A stretch of DNA of 64,000 bases from Aestuariivita sp. (GTDB lineage Bacteria > Pseudomonadota > Alphaproteobacteria > Rhodobacterales > Rhodobacteraceae), in NCBI RefSeq assembly GCF_021404545.1, contig NZ_JAAWWD010000004.1, positions 62,001 to 126,000 of the forward strand, in the 5' to 3' direction. The notes beneath the pieces were generated by a model. The model ran no database searches, was not told the DNA's origin, and saw only the letters and a program-made list of their open reading frames with translations. Positions within the stretch are counted from its first letter, which is position 1; each line of letters opens with the position of its first letter. Below, one piece after another: positions 27,036-35,529 of this stretch. A program made the translations under genes and the position numbers.

Positions 27036-27803
27036 TCACACCTCTTTTTTGTCCATACGCATCCTGTATTTGTATTTGTCGGTCCGGTACAGAATCCGGA
27101 TGTATTCGACCGGGCGATCATCCGTGTCGCGCACCACCCGCTCGATGGCCAACAGCGGCGTGCCAACCGGAACTTCGAGGGCGGGACCGGTTTGCGGATC
27201 GGCCAGCGCTGCCGAAACGCTCTGCTCGGCGCTCCCGATATTGATATTCATGTCTTCCAAAAGCCCAAGCAGGGAGCTGACCTCCATATCGTCGCGGCTC
27301 AGAGCGCGTCCGATATCCTCTGGAAGATAGCTCGTCAGATATGAAAAAGGGCTCCCCCGATAGCTGCGCACACGCACGGCTCTTTGAACTTCGGCACCCT
27401 GTTTCACTTTCAGGGCCGATTGCACATCATGATTTGCCGAAACGAAACCGAATTCAAGAACGCGAACCGTCGACCTTTTTCCCAAATCGACAACATTTTC
27501 AATGAAATCGTCGATATCGCCGGGGATCGTGGGCGAAATGGTCGGCGAAACGATGCGCGTGGCCGCTCCCCGCTTGCGCACGACAAGGCCAAGTTCCGCC
27601 ATCTCGCGCACCGATCTTGAAACGGTGATGCGCGAGACGCCAAACTCCTCACACAGATCGTGCTCACTGGGCAGCACGCCGGTTTCAGCGTAATATCCCT
27701 GCTCGATCCGTTCTTTGAGGATCAGCAAAATCTTGTGATAAAGCGGGGTGATCACGTCACCACCGGCTGTCCGTATTGGACGCTGGACAAAATCTTCCGC
27801 CAT
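27036..27803 (-). CDS. GntR-family (HutC/UTRA) transcriptional regulator
   Basis: 255 aa. The winged HTH (about 18-88) contains LPSEHDLCEEFGVSRITVSRSVREMAELGLV, recognised by PSEHDLCEEFGVSRITVSR; the UTRA domain covers about 105-245. It is the last gene of the 27-35 kb minus-strand cluster, 33 bp after the first amidohydrolase gene. The two AT-rich palindromes at 32869-32890 and 35290-35309 are candidate operators for it. Confidence 0.87.
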   Translation of the reverse strand: MAEDFVQRPIRTAGGDVITPLYHKILLILKERIEQGYYAETGVLPSEHDLCEEFGVSRITVSRSVREMAELGLVVRKRGAATRIVSPTISPTIPGDIDDFIENVVDLGKRSTVRVLEFGFVSANHDVQSALKVKQGAEVQRAVRVRSYRGSPFSYLTSYLPEDIGRALSRDDMEVSSLLGLLEDMNINIGSAEQSVSAALADPQTGPALEVPVGTPLLAIERVVRDTDDRPVEYIRILYRTDKYKYRMRMDKKEV

Positions 27804-27836
27804 CGCTCCGAACTCGTTTGCTTTGACCCTCGGGGC

Positions 27837-28676
27837 CTAAAGGTCGAGACCGAGGATACGAATAGCATTCTCACCCAACAGTCCAGCCTCAACATCCTCA
27901 GGTAGATTTAGCGCACGGACCTCTTTGAGAGATTGGCTCAGATCCTGAACCGGCCAATCCGTACCCCACATGACTTTTTGTGCTCCATCGATATTGAGAA
28001 AGCCGCGCCCTGACAAGTACTCAATGAAATGCGGTGTCCAGGTCGACGGTGGATGGGCATCGGCAATGATATAGACATTCTCATGGCCAATTGCGGCGCT
28101 TGTCATCTCGAAATCGAACGGGACACCGATATGCAATCCCAATAGCGTGAGTTCGGGAAAGTCGAACGCGGCCTCTTCGATCCATTCCGGGCGGGCACAG
28201 AGTTTGGCGCCGGACCGGGGCGATTGCCGCCCCACTTGCAGGCTGATCGGCACACCAAGCTCGCAGCATTTGGCATAGATCGGCCAATAGGTCCGGTCAT
28301 TGATCGGCACGCCAAACCAATGGGGGTAAACATGAACACCCTTAAACCCAAGCTCGGTCACCGCGTATTCGATGTAGCGCAGCGTCTCCATACCACCCAG
28401 CGGGTTGATGCCAACCCATCCGAAAAAGCGATCCGGGTCCTTTTCGATCACCGGCTGCACCTCGTCGACATGGGTCATCAGCAATTCGCCACGCACGCCG
28501 TTCTGCACGGTGTTGGCCACAATGCCGGTCATCGCGACGCCGTCTTGATCCATCTGCCGCAGATAGCCCTCGGGATCGAAGGCCCGGGCGGTTGCGCGGT
28601 CGATGCCCAGAACATCATAGAGTTTCAGTTCGGTGTGGGGTTTGAAATTCACACCTATATCGACAATCCGTCCCAT
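27837..28676 (-). CDS. Amidohydrolase (ACMSD-like) family protein, HxH motif absent
   Basis: 279 aa TIM-barrel protein. The family normally starts with a metal-binding HxH; here the first strand reads VDIGVNF. Later conserved positions remain: VHVYPHWFG, LLGLHIGVPF (His) and WGTDWPV (Asp). Relatives are decarboxylases, hydratases or hydrolases that use one zinc or manganese. It is paralogous to the protein at 34398-35264, with shared blocks such as YPHWF, ADAHPP versus SDAHAP and GTDWPV versus GTDFPV. It is co-directional with the ABC permease gene 24 bp upstream. Confidence 0.8.
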   Translation of the reverse strand: MGRIVDIGVNFKPHTELKLYDVLGIDRATARAFDPEGYLRQMDQDGVAMTGIVANTVQNGVRGELLMTHVDEVQPVIEKDPDRFFGWVGINPLGGMETLRYIEYAVTELGFKGVHVYPHWFGVPINDRTYWPIYAKCCELGVPISLQVGRQSPRSGAKLCARPEWIEEAAFDFPELTLLGLHIGVPFDFEMTSAAIGHENVYIIADAHPPSTWTPHFIEYLSGRGFLNIDGAQKVMWGTDWPVQDLSQSLKEVRALNLPEDVEAGLLGENAIRILGLDL

Positions 28677-28700
28677 CGTTCTCCACTCCCGGTTTTCAGA

Positions 28701-29474
28701 TTATTCCTTGTCGCGGGTCACCGCCTCATGCCAGGGCGTCACGAACCGCCGGATACCGACCACGGCAAAGTAAAGCACCAGCCCCAGCACGGTCATCAAA
28801 AGGATCACACCGAACATCGCGTCGACGTCAAACGCGTTCAGCGTGGCGATGGCCATGTATCCAAGCCCGTCATTGCCGCCCAGATATTCGCCCACGATCG
28901 CTCCGATCGTTGCCAGCACGATGCCAACTTCCATCCCGGTCAGAATGAAGGGTAGCGCGCTGGGCAATTCGACATCACGAAAGGTCTGCCACCGTGATGC
29001 GTTCAGCGACAGCATGACATCGCGATGACCGCGGTCCACGGATTTGATGCCGAGGATCGTATTGGTCATGATCGGAAAAAACGCCAGCACAGCGGCAAGC
29101 ACGATCTTGGAGGTCATGCCAAAGCCGAACCACACGATAAAGAGCGGAATCAGCGCCACCTTTGGCATCACCTGCAGCCCCACGATCAGCGGGCTCAGGG
29201 TCTGCTCAAGCCAGCGCACCTTGCCCAGGATCCCGCCCAGAACGACGCCCACGACCACGGCGATCAGAAATCCGACGACCGTTTCTACGAATGTCACCCA
29301 GATATGACCGAAGGTGCCGGAATCGGCCAACAGATCCTTGGTCGCCTCCCACACCGATCCGGGCGGCGGCAAGATAAAAGGGGACACGTCAAAGACGCGA
29401 ATATAGGCGTCCCACAGCAACACCAGCGCCACAAGGATCAGCGGGGTGGCAATCAGGGAGGAATACTTCTGCAT
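28701..29474 (-). CDS. ABC transporter permease (SsuC/TauC family)
   Basis: 257 aa with about six hydrophobic segments (for example 8-25, 63-88, 95-140, 170-200, 215-245). The ATPase-coupling loop is visible in SLNASRWQTFRDVELPSALPFILTGM, core ELPSALPFI. With the ATPase 18 bp upstream and the binding protein further upstream it forms a nitrate/taurine/aromatic-type importer. The substrate is not predictable from the permease. Confidence 0.88.
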   Translation of the reverse strand: MQKYSSLIATPLILVALVLLWDAYIRVFDVSPFILPPPGSVWEATKDLLADSGTFGHIWVTFVETVVGFLIAVVVGVVLGGILGKVRWLEQTLSPLIVGLQVMPKVALIPLFIVWFGFGMTSKIVLAAVLAFFPIMTNTILGIKSVDRGHRDVMLSLNASRWQTFRDVELPSALPFILTGMEVGIVLATIGAIVGEYLGGNDGLGYMAIATLNAFDVDAMFGVILLMTVLGLVLYFAVVGIRRFVTPWHEAVTRDKE

Positions 29475-29492
29475 TATCAGCCTTTGCGTTGA

Positions 29493-30308
29493 TCAGGAAA
29501 ACGAATCCAGACGGCGCCGCATCTCGATTTCGTAGGATTGGAATTTGGGGTCGGTCTGCACGTAAATGTCGCGCGGACGTGCGATCTTGATCGTTTCAAG
29601 CGTGTCCATGCGACCGGGGCGCGGCGACAACAGCAGCAAGCGGTCGGCCAGAAACACCGCTTCGCGGATCGAATGTGTGACCAGTACGATGGTACAGCCG
29701 CTTTCCATCCAGATGCGCTGTAATTCCAGGTTCATCTGGTCGCGTGTCATCGCATCGAGCGCGCCAAAAGGTTCATCCATCAACAGGATCTGCGGATCCC
29801 GGCTCAGCGCGCGCGCGATCGCCGCGCGTTGCCGCATGCCACCCGACAGTTCCTTGGGCCAGCGTTTCTCAAAACCCGAGATGCCGACAAGCTCACAGAG
29901 CTCACCCGCCCTGCGCCGTCGCGTGGCCCTGTCCACGCCCGTCAGCTTGAGCGGCAGGGCGATGTTGTCCTCGATGCTCATCCACGGAAAGAGATTGGCG
30001 TCCTGAAAGACCACACCCAGATTGCCGACCGCCGTGTCGTTGCGGGTGCCGCCATTCCACAGCGGCTCCCCCCCGACGGTGACGCTGCCTTCGGTGCTTT
30101 TGAGCAGGCCCGCGATGATGCGCAGCAAGGTGGTCTTGCCACAGCCCGAGGGGCCGAGGATGACCAGGAACTCACCGGCCGCGATCTCAAGATTGACCTC
30201 CGTGAGCGCGATGATCTCGCCATCGGGGGTCGAGAACCGCTGTTCGATCTCTTTCAGAGAGATGCCCGCGCCCACATGCGGCGCCAGATCGGCGGAGGTG
30301 GTTTTCAT
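29493..30308 (-). CDS. ABC transporter ATPase (SsuB/TauB family)
   Basis: 271 aa. Walker A GPSGCGKTT, Q loop VFQDANLFPWMS, signature LSGGMRQR, Walker B ILLMDEPFGALD and switch VTHSIREA identify the nitrate/sulfonate/taurine group. ATG 30308 is chosen because the family alignment begins there; upstream in-frame codons overlap the isochorismatase gene. The Shine-Dalgarno is weak, with 13 bp from the previous stop, so coupling is likely. Confidence 0.9.
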   Translation of the reverse strand: MKTTSADLAPHVGAGISLKEIEQRFSTPDGEIIALTEVNLEIAAGEFLVILGPSGCGKTTLLRIIAGLLKSTEGSVTVGGEPLWNGGTRNDTAVGNLGVVFQDANLFPWMSIEDNIALPLKLTGVDRATRRRRAGELCELVGISGFEKRWPKELSGGMRQRAAIARALSRDPQILLMDEPFGALDAMTRDQMNLELQRIWMESGCTIVLVTHSIREAVFLADRLLLLSPRPGRMDTLETIKIARPRDIYVQTDPKFQSYEIEMRRRLDSFS

Positions 30309-30321
30309 GGTATTCACCGGG

Positions 30322-30933
30322 TTATCCTGCCTGTTTGTCTTGTGTGAGGATGTCTGCGCACTCGACGACATGGGCAAAGCCAAAGGCCATCGCGGCCAGA
30401 GCGGCCTCATGGCGCTCGCGCTCGAAATCGGCGCAGGCATCGGCAACGACCGTCACCGCGTAATCGCGCTGACTGAGGTCCCGGACGGTGCTTTCCACGC
30501 ACATCGGCGTGGTGACGCCTGCCACGACAACGGAGCCGATCCCCGCGCTGCGCAAGATCACCTCCAGCGGTGTGCCGATCAGCGACGAGAACCGGGGTTT
30601 GTCGATAACCAGATCGCCGGGCAGCACATCGCATATGCTGGCCAGCTCTTCGTCGCCGCTGCCCCGGGCCAGGGCACCGATCTTTGCCAGGTTGGGGCGC
30701 AGCACGGTCGTCAGTACGCCGCCGTCGCTGTAATCGCTGGCAAACACCATGCGCGTCCAGATCACGGGGCACCCCCGTGACCGGGCCGCAGCGGCCAGAC
30801 GATTGCCCGCCTCGGCCGCTGCGGCAAGCGCGCCGATGTCACGGCCCTGCCGCGCCATCGACCCATCAGGCTCACAAAAACCTTTCTGATAGTCGATCAG
30901 CAGCAGCGCCGTGTCATCGTGATCGAAGATCAC
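30322..30933 (-). CDS. Isochorismatase-family cysteine hydrolase
   Basis: 203 aa Rossmann-like hydrolase. The catalytic triad is visible: D14 in LLIDYQK, Lys in VIDKPRFSS and Cys in VTTPMCVEST. Members hydrolyse amides and imides such as N-carbamoylsarcosine, nicotinamide or ureidoacrylate, and some cleave enol ethers. The start overlaps the end of the binding-protein gene by 4 nt, so it is translated as part of the uptake operon. In context it probably removes ammonia or a carbamoyl group from the imported compound. Confidence 0.87.
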   Translation of the reverse strand: MIFDHDDTALLLIDYQKGFCEPDGSMARQGRDIGALAAAAEAGNRLAAAARSRGCPVIWTRMVFASDYSDGGVLTTVLRPNLAKIGALARGSGDEELASICDVLPGDLVIDKPRFSSLIGTPLEVILRSAGIGSVVVAGVTTPMCVESTVRDLSQRDYAVTVVADACADFERERHEAALAAMAFGFAHVVECADILTQDKQAG

Positions 30934-31952
30934 TGAAACGCCATTGTTTGCACAGCGTCGTCAAAGAAGTTCCGGTTCTCGATCGGGTCGATCAGACCGG
31001 CCTTGACCATCAGGTCGTGCGAGGTTTCCCAGACATCTGGCTTGGTCGCCAGGTTTTCGTCATAGGGCGCCTTGTAGTTGTTGAGACTGTTTGCAAGTAC
31101 GGTCAGCCCCTTGTCGGGGCGGCCTGCTTCAAAGATCTCGTATTCGGATTCCATGCTTTCGATCACCGACCCCAGGTCGTCCATCGTCAGCATCGCGCCC
31201 AGGCTGTCGTGGACGCCGCGCAGGAAAGCGGTCAGATCTTCTTGGCGCTCTTCGTATTGCGCACGCGAGGTCATATAGACTTGGCCCGGCACCCGGGCGA
31301 ACTCGTCCGTTGAAAATGCACTGACGGGCGCCTCGTCGACGCGCAGCTGGAACAGCGTGTCAGATGTGGCGATGAACGCCTTGATTCGGCCCAGTTGCAC
31401 AAGCTCAAAGGCCGCCGGGGCGTTGCCCACAACCTGGCGGTTGACCTCGCCGGGGGCGATGTCCTGACCGGCCAGCATCATGTCGAGGATGTTTTCGGTC
31501 GCACCACCTGCTGAAACGATCCCGATGTCGCTGCCGATCATGTCGGAGGGGGATTCAATCGGATCGTCCTGACCGCTGATCACATAGAACAGATCGCGCT
31601 GATAGATTTCGGCAAAAGCCACGATGTTGGGATCCTTGGCATAGGCCTTGATCAGATCGGTGCCGCCGGTGCGCGAACACAGCGCATTTCTGGCCACCAC
31701 CTGCTGGACGGCCATCGCCGATCCGCGACCGCCCTGAATTGTAACATCCAGACCATGCTTCACAAAGAAACCGCCGGTATCGGCGAACATGGTTTCCGCA
31801 AAAGCAATGAGATAGCCGAAGGGCGTCAGATACGTGACAGGTGTGAGGCTTTGTGCCGCTGCCGGGCGCAGCAGCCCTGGGGCCGCCGTCATGGCCAGCC
31901 CTGCGGTTGCGCCTTTCAAGACGCTGCGCCGGTTCATCAGATTCTGTGTCAT
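30930..31952 (-). CDS. ABC transporter substrate-binding protein (NMT1/TauA-like) with Tat signal
   Basis: 340 aa. The N-terminus NRRSVLKGATAGLAM is a twin-arginine signal, with cleavage likely after RPAAAQ; the mature part is an NMT1/SsuA-like receptor (YLTPFGYLIAFAE, GGRGSAMAVQQVV). Tat export suggests folding before export. It overlaps the isochorismatase gene by 4 nt and lies 32 bp after the decarboxylase-like gene. Ligands of the family range from sulfonates and nitrate to aromatic acids and pyrimidines. Confidence 0.87.
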   Translation of the reverse strand: MTQNLMNRRSVLKGATAGLAMTAAPGLLRPAAAQSLTPVTYLTPFGYLIAFAETMFADTGGFFVKHGLDVTIQGGRGSAMAVQQVVARNALCSRTGGTDLIKAYAKDPNIVAFAEIYQRDLFYVISGQDDPIESPSDMIGSDIGIVSAGGATENILDMMLAGQDIAPGEVNRQVVGNAPAAFELVQLGRIKAFIATSDTLFQLRVDEAPVSAFSTDEFARVPGQVYMTSRAQYEERQEDLTAFLRGVHDSLGAMLTMDDLGSVIESMESEYEIFEAGRPDKGLTVLANSLNNYKAPYDENLATKPDVWETSHDLMVKAGLIDPIENRNFFDDAVQTMAFQ

Positions 31953-31984
31953 TCCAGTCCACCTTCCCTGTTGTTTTGACTTGT

Positions 31985-32839
31985 TTATTTCGGGGTCCCG
32001 TTTGCGTAATCATGTAGCAGGCGCGCCTGTTTGTCGGTCGTCCAGCCGCGCTGATAGGCGTAGCCGCCGGTCACCTCGACCGCACCCAATGCGCACAACT
32101 CTTCGTCTGGCGCGTCGCCAAAGCTCAGCCGCCCGTGGCCCGCGCGGATGTCGGACATCGCGACATTGGTAAAGCCCAGCTCGAACAGCTGTTCGATATC
32201 GGGCACATCGGGCGAGGGGGACGCGATAAACCGGTAGAGAAAGGTCGAGCCGCCGTGGCCCGGCAATTGGTCCAGCGGGGTGCCGCCTTCGTCGAAGGTG
32301 ACAGCCATGGACAGGACGTGATGGCCATGGCGCGAGACAACGCCACCAAGTGTTTCGGACCCGCCGGACAACAGCGGATTTGTCAGGTGACGGCGGCTGC
32401 GGTCAATGCTGCCGATCCGTTTGCCCCAGCCAAAGATCGCGCCCATGCCCAGCGACCAGTCGCGGTCCACCCAGACCAGCGCCGTGTACCGCCCGATGCG
32501 ATCTCCGAACCGGCAGTAAAAGCCGATAACGCATTCATTATAGCTGGACCGGGACGGGTCACGCCAGAACTGCTCGGGATCCTGCGCGCTGGCCTTGGCC
32601 ATTTCGGCGATCATGACCCATCCGTCGCCACTGTCGAGCGGCTCCAGCCCGGGCGGGAGGAACGGTCTGATCGCATCGGGTGCGGCCCGAAAGGTGACAT
32701 GCAACGCGTCGCAGCTGATGTGGTGGGGCAGCGGTTCGACCAGAGAGCTGCGCCCGCTTGCGGTGCGGGGCCAGGATTGGCCCATCCATGGTCGCGCTGC
32801 CTGACTGTTCGGCTTTTTGCGAAACGCCTGATCCATCAT
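31985..32839 (-). CDS. Acetoacetate decarboxylase-superfamily protein
   Basis: 284 aa. The family core is visible as YNECVIGFYCRFGDRIGRYTALVWVD, core GRYTALVWVD, followed by FGWGKRIGSID where the Lys lines up with the region of the Schiff-base lysine of acetoacetate decarboxylase. Superfamily members include decarboxylases, aldolase-dehydratases and lactonases. The gene is preceded by a near-perfect AT-rich palindrome at 32869-32890. It begins the second transcription unit of the cluster, followed by the ABC importer genes. Confidence 0.8.
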   Translation of the reverse strand: MMDQAFRKKPNSQAARPWMGQSWPRTASGRSSLVEPLPHHISCDALHVTFRAAPDAIRPFLPPGLEPLDSGDGWVMIAEMAKASAQDPEQFWRDPSRSSYNECVIGFYCRFGDRIGRYTALVWVDRDWSLGMGAIFGWGKRIGSIDRSRRHLTNPLLSGGSETLGGVVSRHGHHVLSMAVTFDEGGTPLDQLPGHGGSTFLYRFIASPSPDVPDIEQLFELGFTNVAMSDIRAGHGRLSFGDAPDEELCALGAVEVTGGYAYQRGWTTDKQARLLHDYANGTPK

Positions 32840-32868
32840 CCGCTTCCCTACGGCTGTTTGTTCTCAAT

Positions 32869-32890
32869 GTTGTTATATTAATATATCAAC
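32869..32890. promoter_or_regulatory. AT-rich palindromic operator upstream of decarboxylase-like gene
   Basis: GTTGTTATATTAATATATCAAC is symmetric at 10 of 11 pairs. It lies 30 bp before the start at 32839 and shares the pattern TTGnTATATnAATATnnCAA with the palindrome at 35290-35309, which precedes the other unit of the same cluster. Probable site for the GntR protein encoded at 27036-27803. Confidence 0.6.
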
Positions 32891-32892
32891 CG

Positions 32893-34401
32893 TCAAGAAG
32901 AAATCTGTGACAGATCGGTATCGAGCGTTTGGAATAGGTCCAAAAGCTCGGCCTTGAGGACTTTTCCAGCACTGTTTCTGGGAAATGAGCTGACCATTCG
33001 GAGCTGAGCGGGCACCTTGTAGGGCGCAAGCTGAGTGGCGCACCAATCCAGCAAGGCTCCGCTGTCCAGCGACGCGTCCTTGGCGATGCAGGCGGCCACG
33101 ACAGTTTCACCAAGCCGAGCGTCGGCCACACCCATCACCGCGACATCCGCGACCTGTGGGTGACTGCGAATAACCGTCTCTATCTCAAACGGATAGACGT
33201 TGACCCCGCCCCTGATGATCATCTCCTTGGCGCGCCCTCGGAGGGTCACAAAACCCGCCGCGTCCATCTCGGCCAGATCGCCGGGATAGAACCAGCCATC
33301 TCTGAGCAGATCCGTATGATGCCCGTCTTTGGAAAAGCTCCTGGTCGCAACGCCGGGGCCGCGATATCTCAGACGGCCGACCGTGCCCGCAGGCACCGGT
33401 ACGTCAGTGTCGTCAACCACGGCAATCTCGACACCAAAGACTGGCCTGCCTACAGAATCGGCGCAACGGGCGCGGGTCTGTGGTGTGGAGAGTGAGATAC
33501 CGCCCCCTTCCGTGGACGCATAGTATTCCCTGAAATTGGTGTTCAGCCTTGTGCCGATCTCGCTACGTTCCTGGGGGTCAAGTGGCGCACCGCTGGAGAT
33601 CAGCACATCGAGCGCTCGCACAGGGCCAAGCTCGTCCGCTCCCAGTTCCAGAAGGCCGCGCAGCTGGGTTGGGACCAGAAACAAGCTGGTGGCCCCGCGC
33701 CGGGCGATCTCGGCACAGAGCTCGCCGGGGCGAAACGGGGGCGGGAAGAGGATAACCGTACCTCCGGCATAGAGGATCGACATCGCGAATGTGCGCCCGC
33801 CCCCGAAATAGAGAGGTGTCGCAGACATATAGCGGTGATCGGCGTTCAGACCCAGGTTGATCCAGTGGGTCCAAAACCGCCTGAGCATCTGCGGATGCGT
33901 CAGTTCGGGTCCCGATGGCATGCCTGTCGTCCCCGATGACAGCGACATCAAAAGAGGTAGATCGGGGTCAAGCACAAAGGGGGGATCGTCTGCGCCCACA
34001 GGTGCCGACCGCAGCTGCGTCATCGTTAGGGCAGGTGTCGCTGCGCCCGGCTCGGCGTCGGGTTCGCAGATTGTCATGCGTGCGCCGAAATGGGTGGCGA
34101 CGCGGGTGCGCTCCGCTTCGGTCCAGCGCCAGTCCAGCGGCAACAGCACTGCGCCAAGGCGCACAACGGCAAAGATCATCATCAGATGATCGGGGGTATC
34201 GCGAAGGGCCACGCCGATGACATCGTCCTTTGTAACGCCCTGGGCACATAGCCAGGAGGCCAGCGCCCGCACCTCGGCGGCAACCTCTGCGTGCGTCCAC
34301 ATCCGGTCGCCCGAGACGATCGCGGGATGATCCGGGCGCGCGCCCGCGTTCACCTCGAGCGCTGCGGCCAGATTGAGCGCTTCGGCGCCTGTCGCGGTCA
34401 T
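32893..34401 (-). CDS. Acyl-CoA ligase (AMP-dependent synthetase family)
   Basis: 502 aa ANL-family enzyme. The phosphate-binding loop is SSGTTGMPSGPELTH, in which the usual PKG Lys is Ser. Other motifs are intact: YYASTEGGG (A5), GWFYPGDLAEMD (A7), GRAKEMIIRGGVNVYP (A8) and the catalytic Lys in SAGKVLK near the C-terminus. It would activate a carboxylic acid as its CoA thioester. The start overlaps the end of the upstream amidohydrolase gene by 4 nt. Together they form the first unit of the cluster. Confidence 0.88.
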   Translation of the reverse strand: MTATGAEALNLAAALEVNAGARPDHPAIVSGDRMWTHAEVAAEVRALASWLCAQGVTKDDVIGVALRDTPDHLMMIFAVVRLGAVLLPLDWRWTEAERTRVATHFGARMTICEPDAEPGAATPALTMTQLRSAPVGADDPPFVLDPDLPLLMSLSSGTTGMPSGPELTHPQMLRRFWTHWINLGLNADHRYMSATPLYFGGGRTFAMSILYAGGTVILFPPPFRPGELCAEIARRGATSLFLVPTQLRGLLELGADELGPVRALDVLISSGAPLDPQERSEIGTRLNTNFREYYASTEGGGISLSTPQTRARCADSVGRPVFGVEIAVVDDTDVPVPAGTVGRLRYRGPGVATRSFSKDGHHTDLLRDGWFYPGDLAEMDAAGFVTLRGRAKEMIIRGGVNVYPFEIETVIRSHPQVADVAVMGVADARLGETVVAACIAKDASLDSGALLDWCATQLAPYKVPAQLRMVSSFPRNSAGKVLKAELLDLFQTLDTDLSQISS

Positions 34402-35264
34402 CGTTCCGCTCTCAGTTTATAGACCCGTATGGCGTTGTCCCGCAGCAGCTTGCGTTTGGGCTCGGGCCGCAGGTCAAGCGCATTGATCTGTTCCATGGTG
34501 CGCTCGAAATCAAGCACCGGAAAATCCGTGCCGAACAGTACTTTGTCCTGCCCGAAGGTATTGATGTAATGCACAAAACTCTCGGGCCAGTACCGCGGCG
34601 CGTGGGCGTCGGATCCGATAAAGACGTTTTCGTGCTTCCAGGCCATCGCGATCATTTCGTCGGTCCATGGTATGCCGATATGAATGCCTATGATCCGAAG
34701 TTCGGGAAAATCGCAGGCCACGGAATCGAGCGTTATGGGCCGCCCGACACTGCGCCGGGGAAAGCTCTTGTCATAGACCATGGATTGGCCAACCTGCATC
34801 TGGATCGGGATATCCAGTTCGACGCATTTGGCATAGAATGGATAGTATCGCGCGTGGTCGGGGGCCAACTCAAACCAATGCGGATAAAGATGCGCACCGA
34901 CAAAGCCCTTGTCGCGCACGGCCTCCTCCAGGGCTCGCACGCCGGTCATCCCTTCGGTGGGGTCGATCCCGGCCAGACACAGGAACCGGTCGGGATGCAG
35001 TCGGGCCGCGTCATAAACGATGTCGTAGGGCACATGATAGCAGGCGCGATGCTCCTTCGGCCCGACTTTAGCCGCGATCAACATGGATTTCTCGATGCCC
35101 GCGCGATCCATGCGATGCAGCATGTCGTCCAGTGAAATACCGGTGAAGGTTTCGTCATCGACGTTCATCTTGCCGGTATAGAACTCCCGGCGATCAGGCC
35201 GCCCGGCGAGGGCGTCCTCGGTCCAGATGTTCACCACCGCATCGATTGCGCGCACATTATCCAT
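34398..35264 (-). CDS. Amidohydrolase (ACMSD-like) family protein, HxH motif absent
   Basis: 288 aa TIM-barrel protein, a paralogue of the one at 27837-28676. The N-terminal strand reads IDAVVNIW instead of the usual HxH. Conserved later parts are HLYPHWFEL, IGIHIGIPW, GSDAHAPRYWPE and FGTDFPVLD. It overlaps the CoA ligase gene by 4 nt and is preceded by an AT-rich palindrome, so it is the first gene of the cluster. It may be a decarboxylase, hydratase or hydrolase with a reduced metal site. Confidence 0.8.
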   Translation of the reverse strand: MDNVRAIDAVVNIWTEDALAGRPDRREFYTGKMNVDDETFTGISLDDMLHRMDRAGIEKSMLIAAKVGPKEHRACYHVPYDIVYDAARLHPDRFLCLAGIDPTEGMTGVRALEEAVRDKGFVGAHLYPHWFELAPDHARYYPFYAKCVELDIPIQMQVGQSMVYDKSFPRRSVGRPITLDSVACDFPELRIIGIHIGIPWTDEMIAMAWKHENVFIGSDAHAPRYWPESFVHYINTFGQDKVLFGTDFPVLDFERTMEQINALDLRPEPKRKLLRDNAIRVYKLRAER

Positions 35265-35289
35265 TCCCGATCCCTGCCTTATCCCTGAC

Positions 35290-35309
35290 TTGCTATATCA
35301 ATATGGCAA
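35290..35309. promoter_or_regulatory. AT-rich palindromic operator upstream of amidohydrolase gene
   Basis: TTGCTATATCAATATGGCAA is symmetric at 8 of 10 pairs and resembles the palindrome at 32869-32890. It lies about 26 bp upstream of the start at 35264 and so overlaps the likely promoter. The two sites define a candidate regulon within the cluster. Confidence 0.55.
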
Positions 35310-35529
35310 ATCATAGTTGCTAAATGCAAGGGCCCGCCCTGGTGAAAGGCGCAGGATGTTCACTTAGTCGCTTGGCAGCGACTTGGGGAGTGCAAGAACC
35401 GCGCCATCTGTTCAGCATTTGGCATGCGCGCACCGGTCCCCTCACCGGCGGCGGGTGCGCGGCACGCCCTTGCCATCTGCTGCGTTGCAAAAAGGGGACG
35501 CGCGCCCGGCTGTCGTTGCCGCATTGCAG

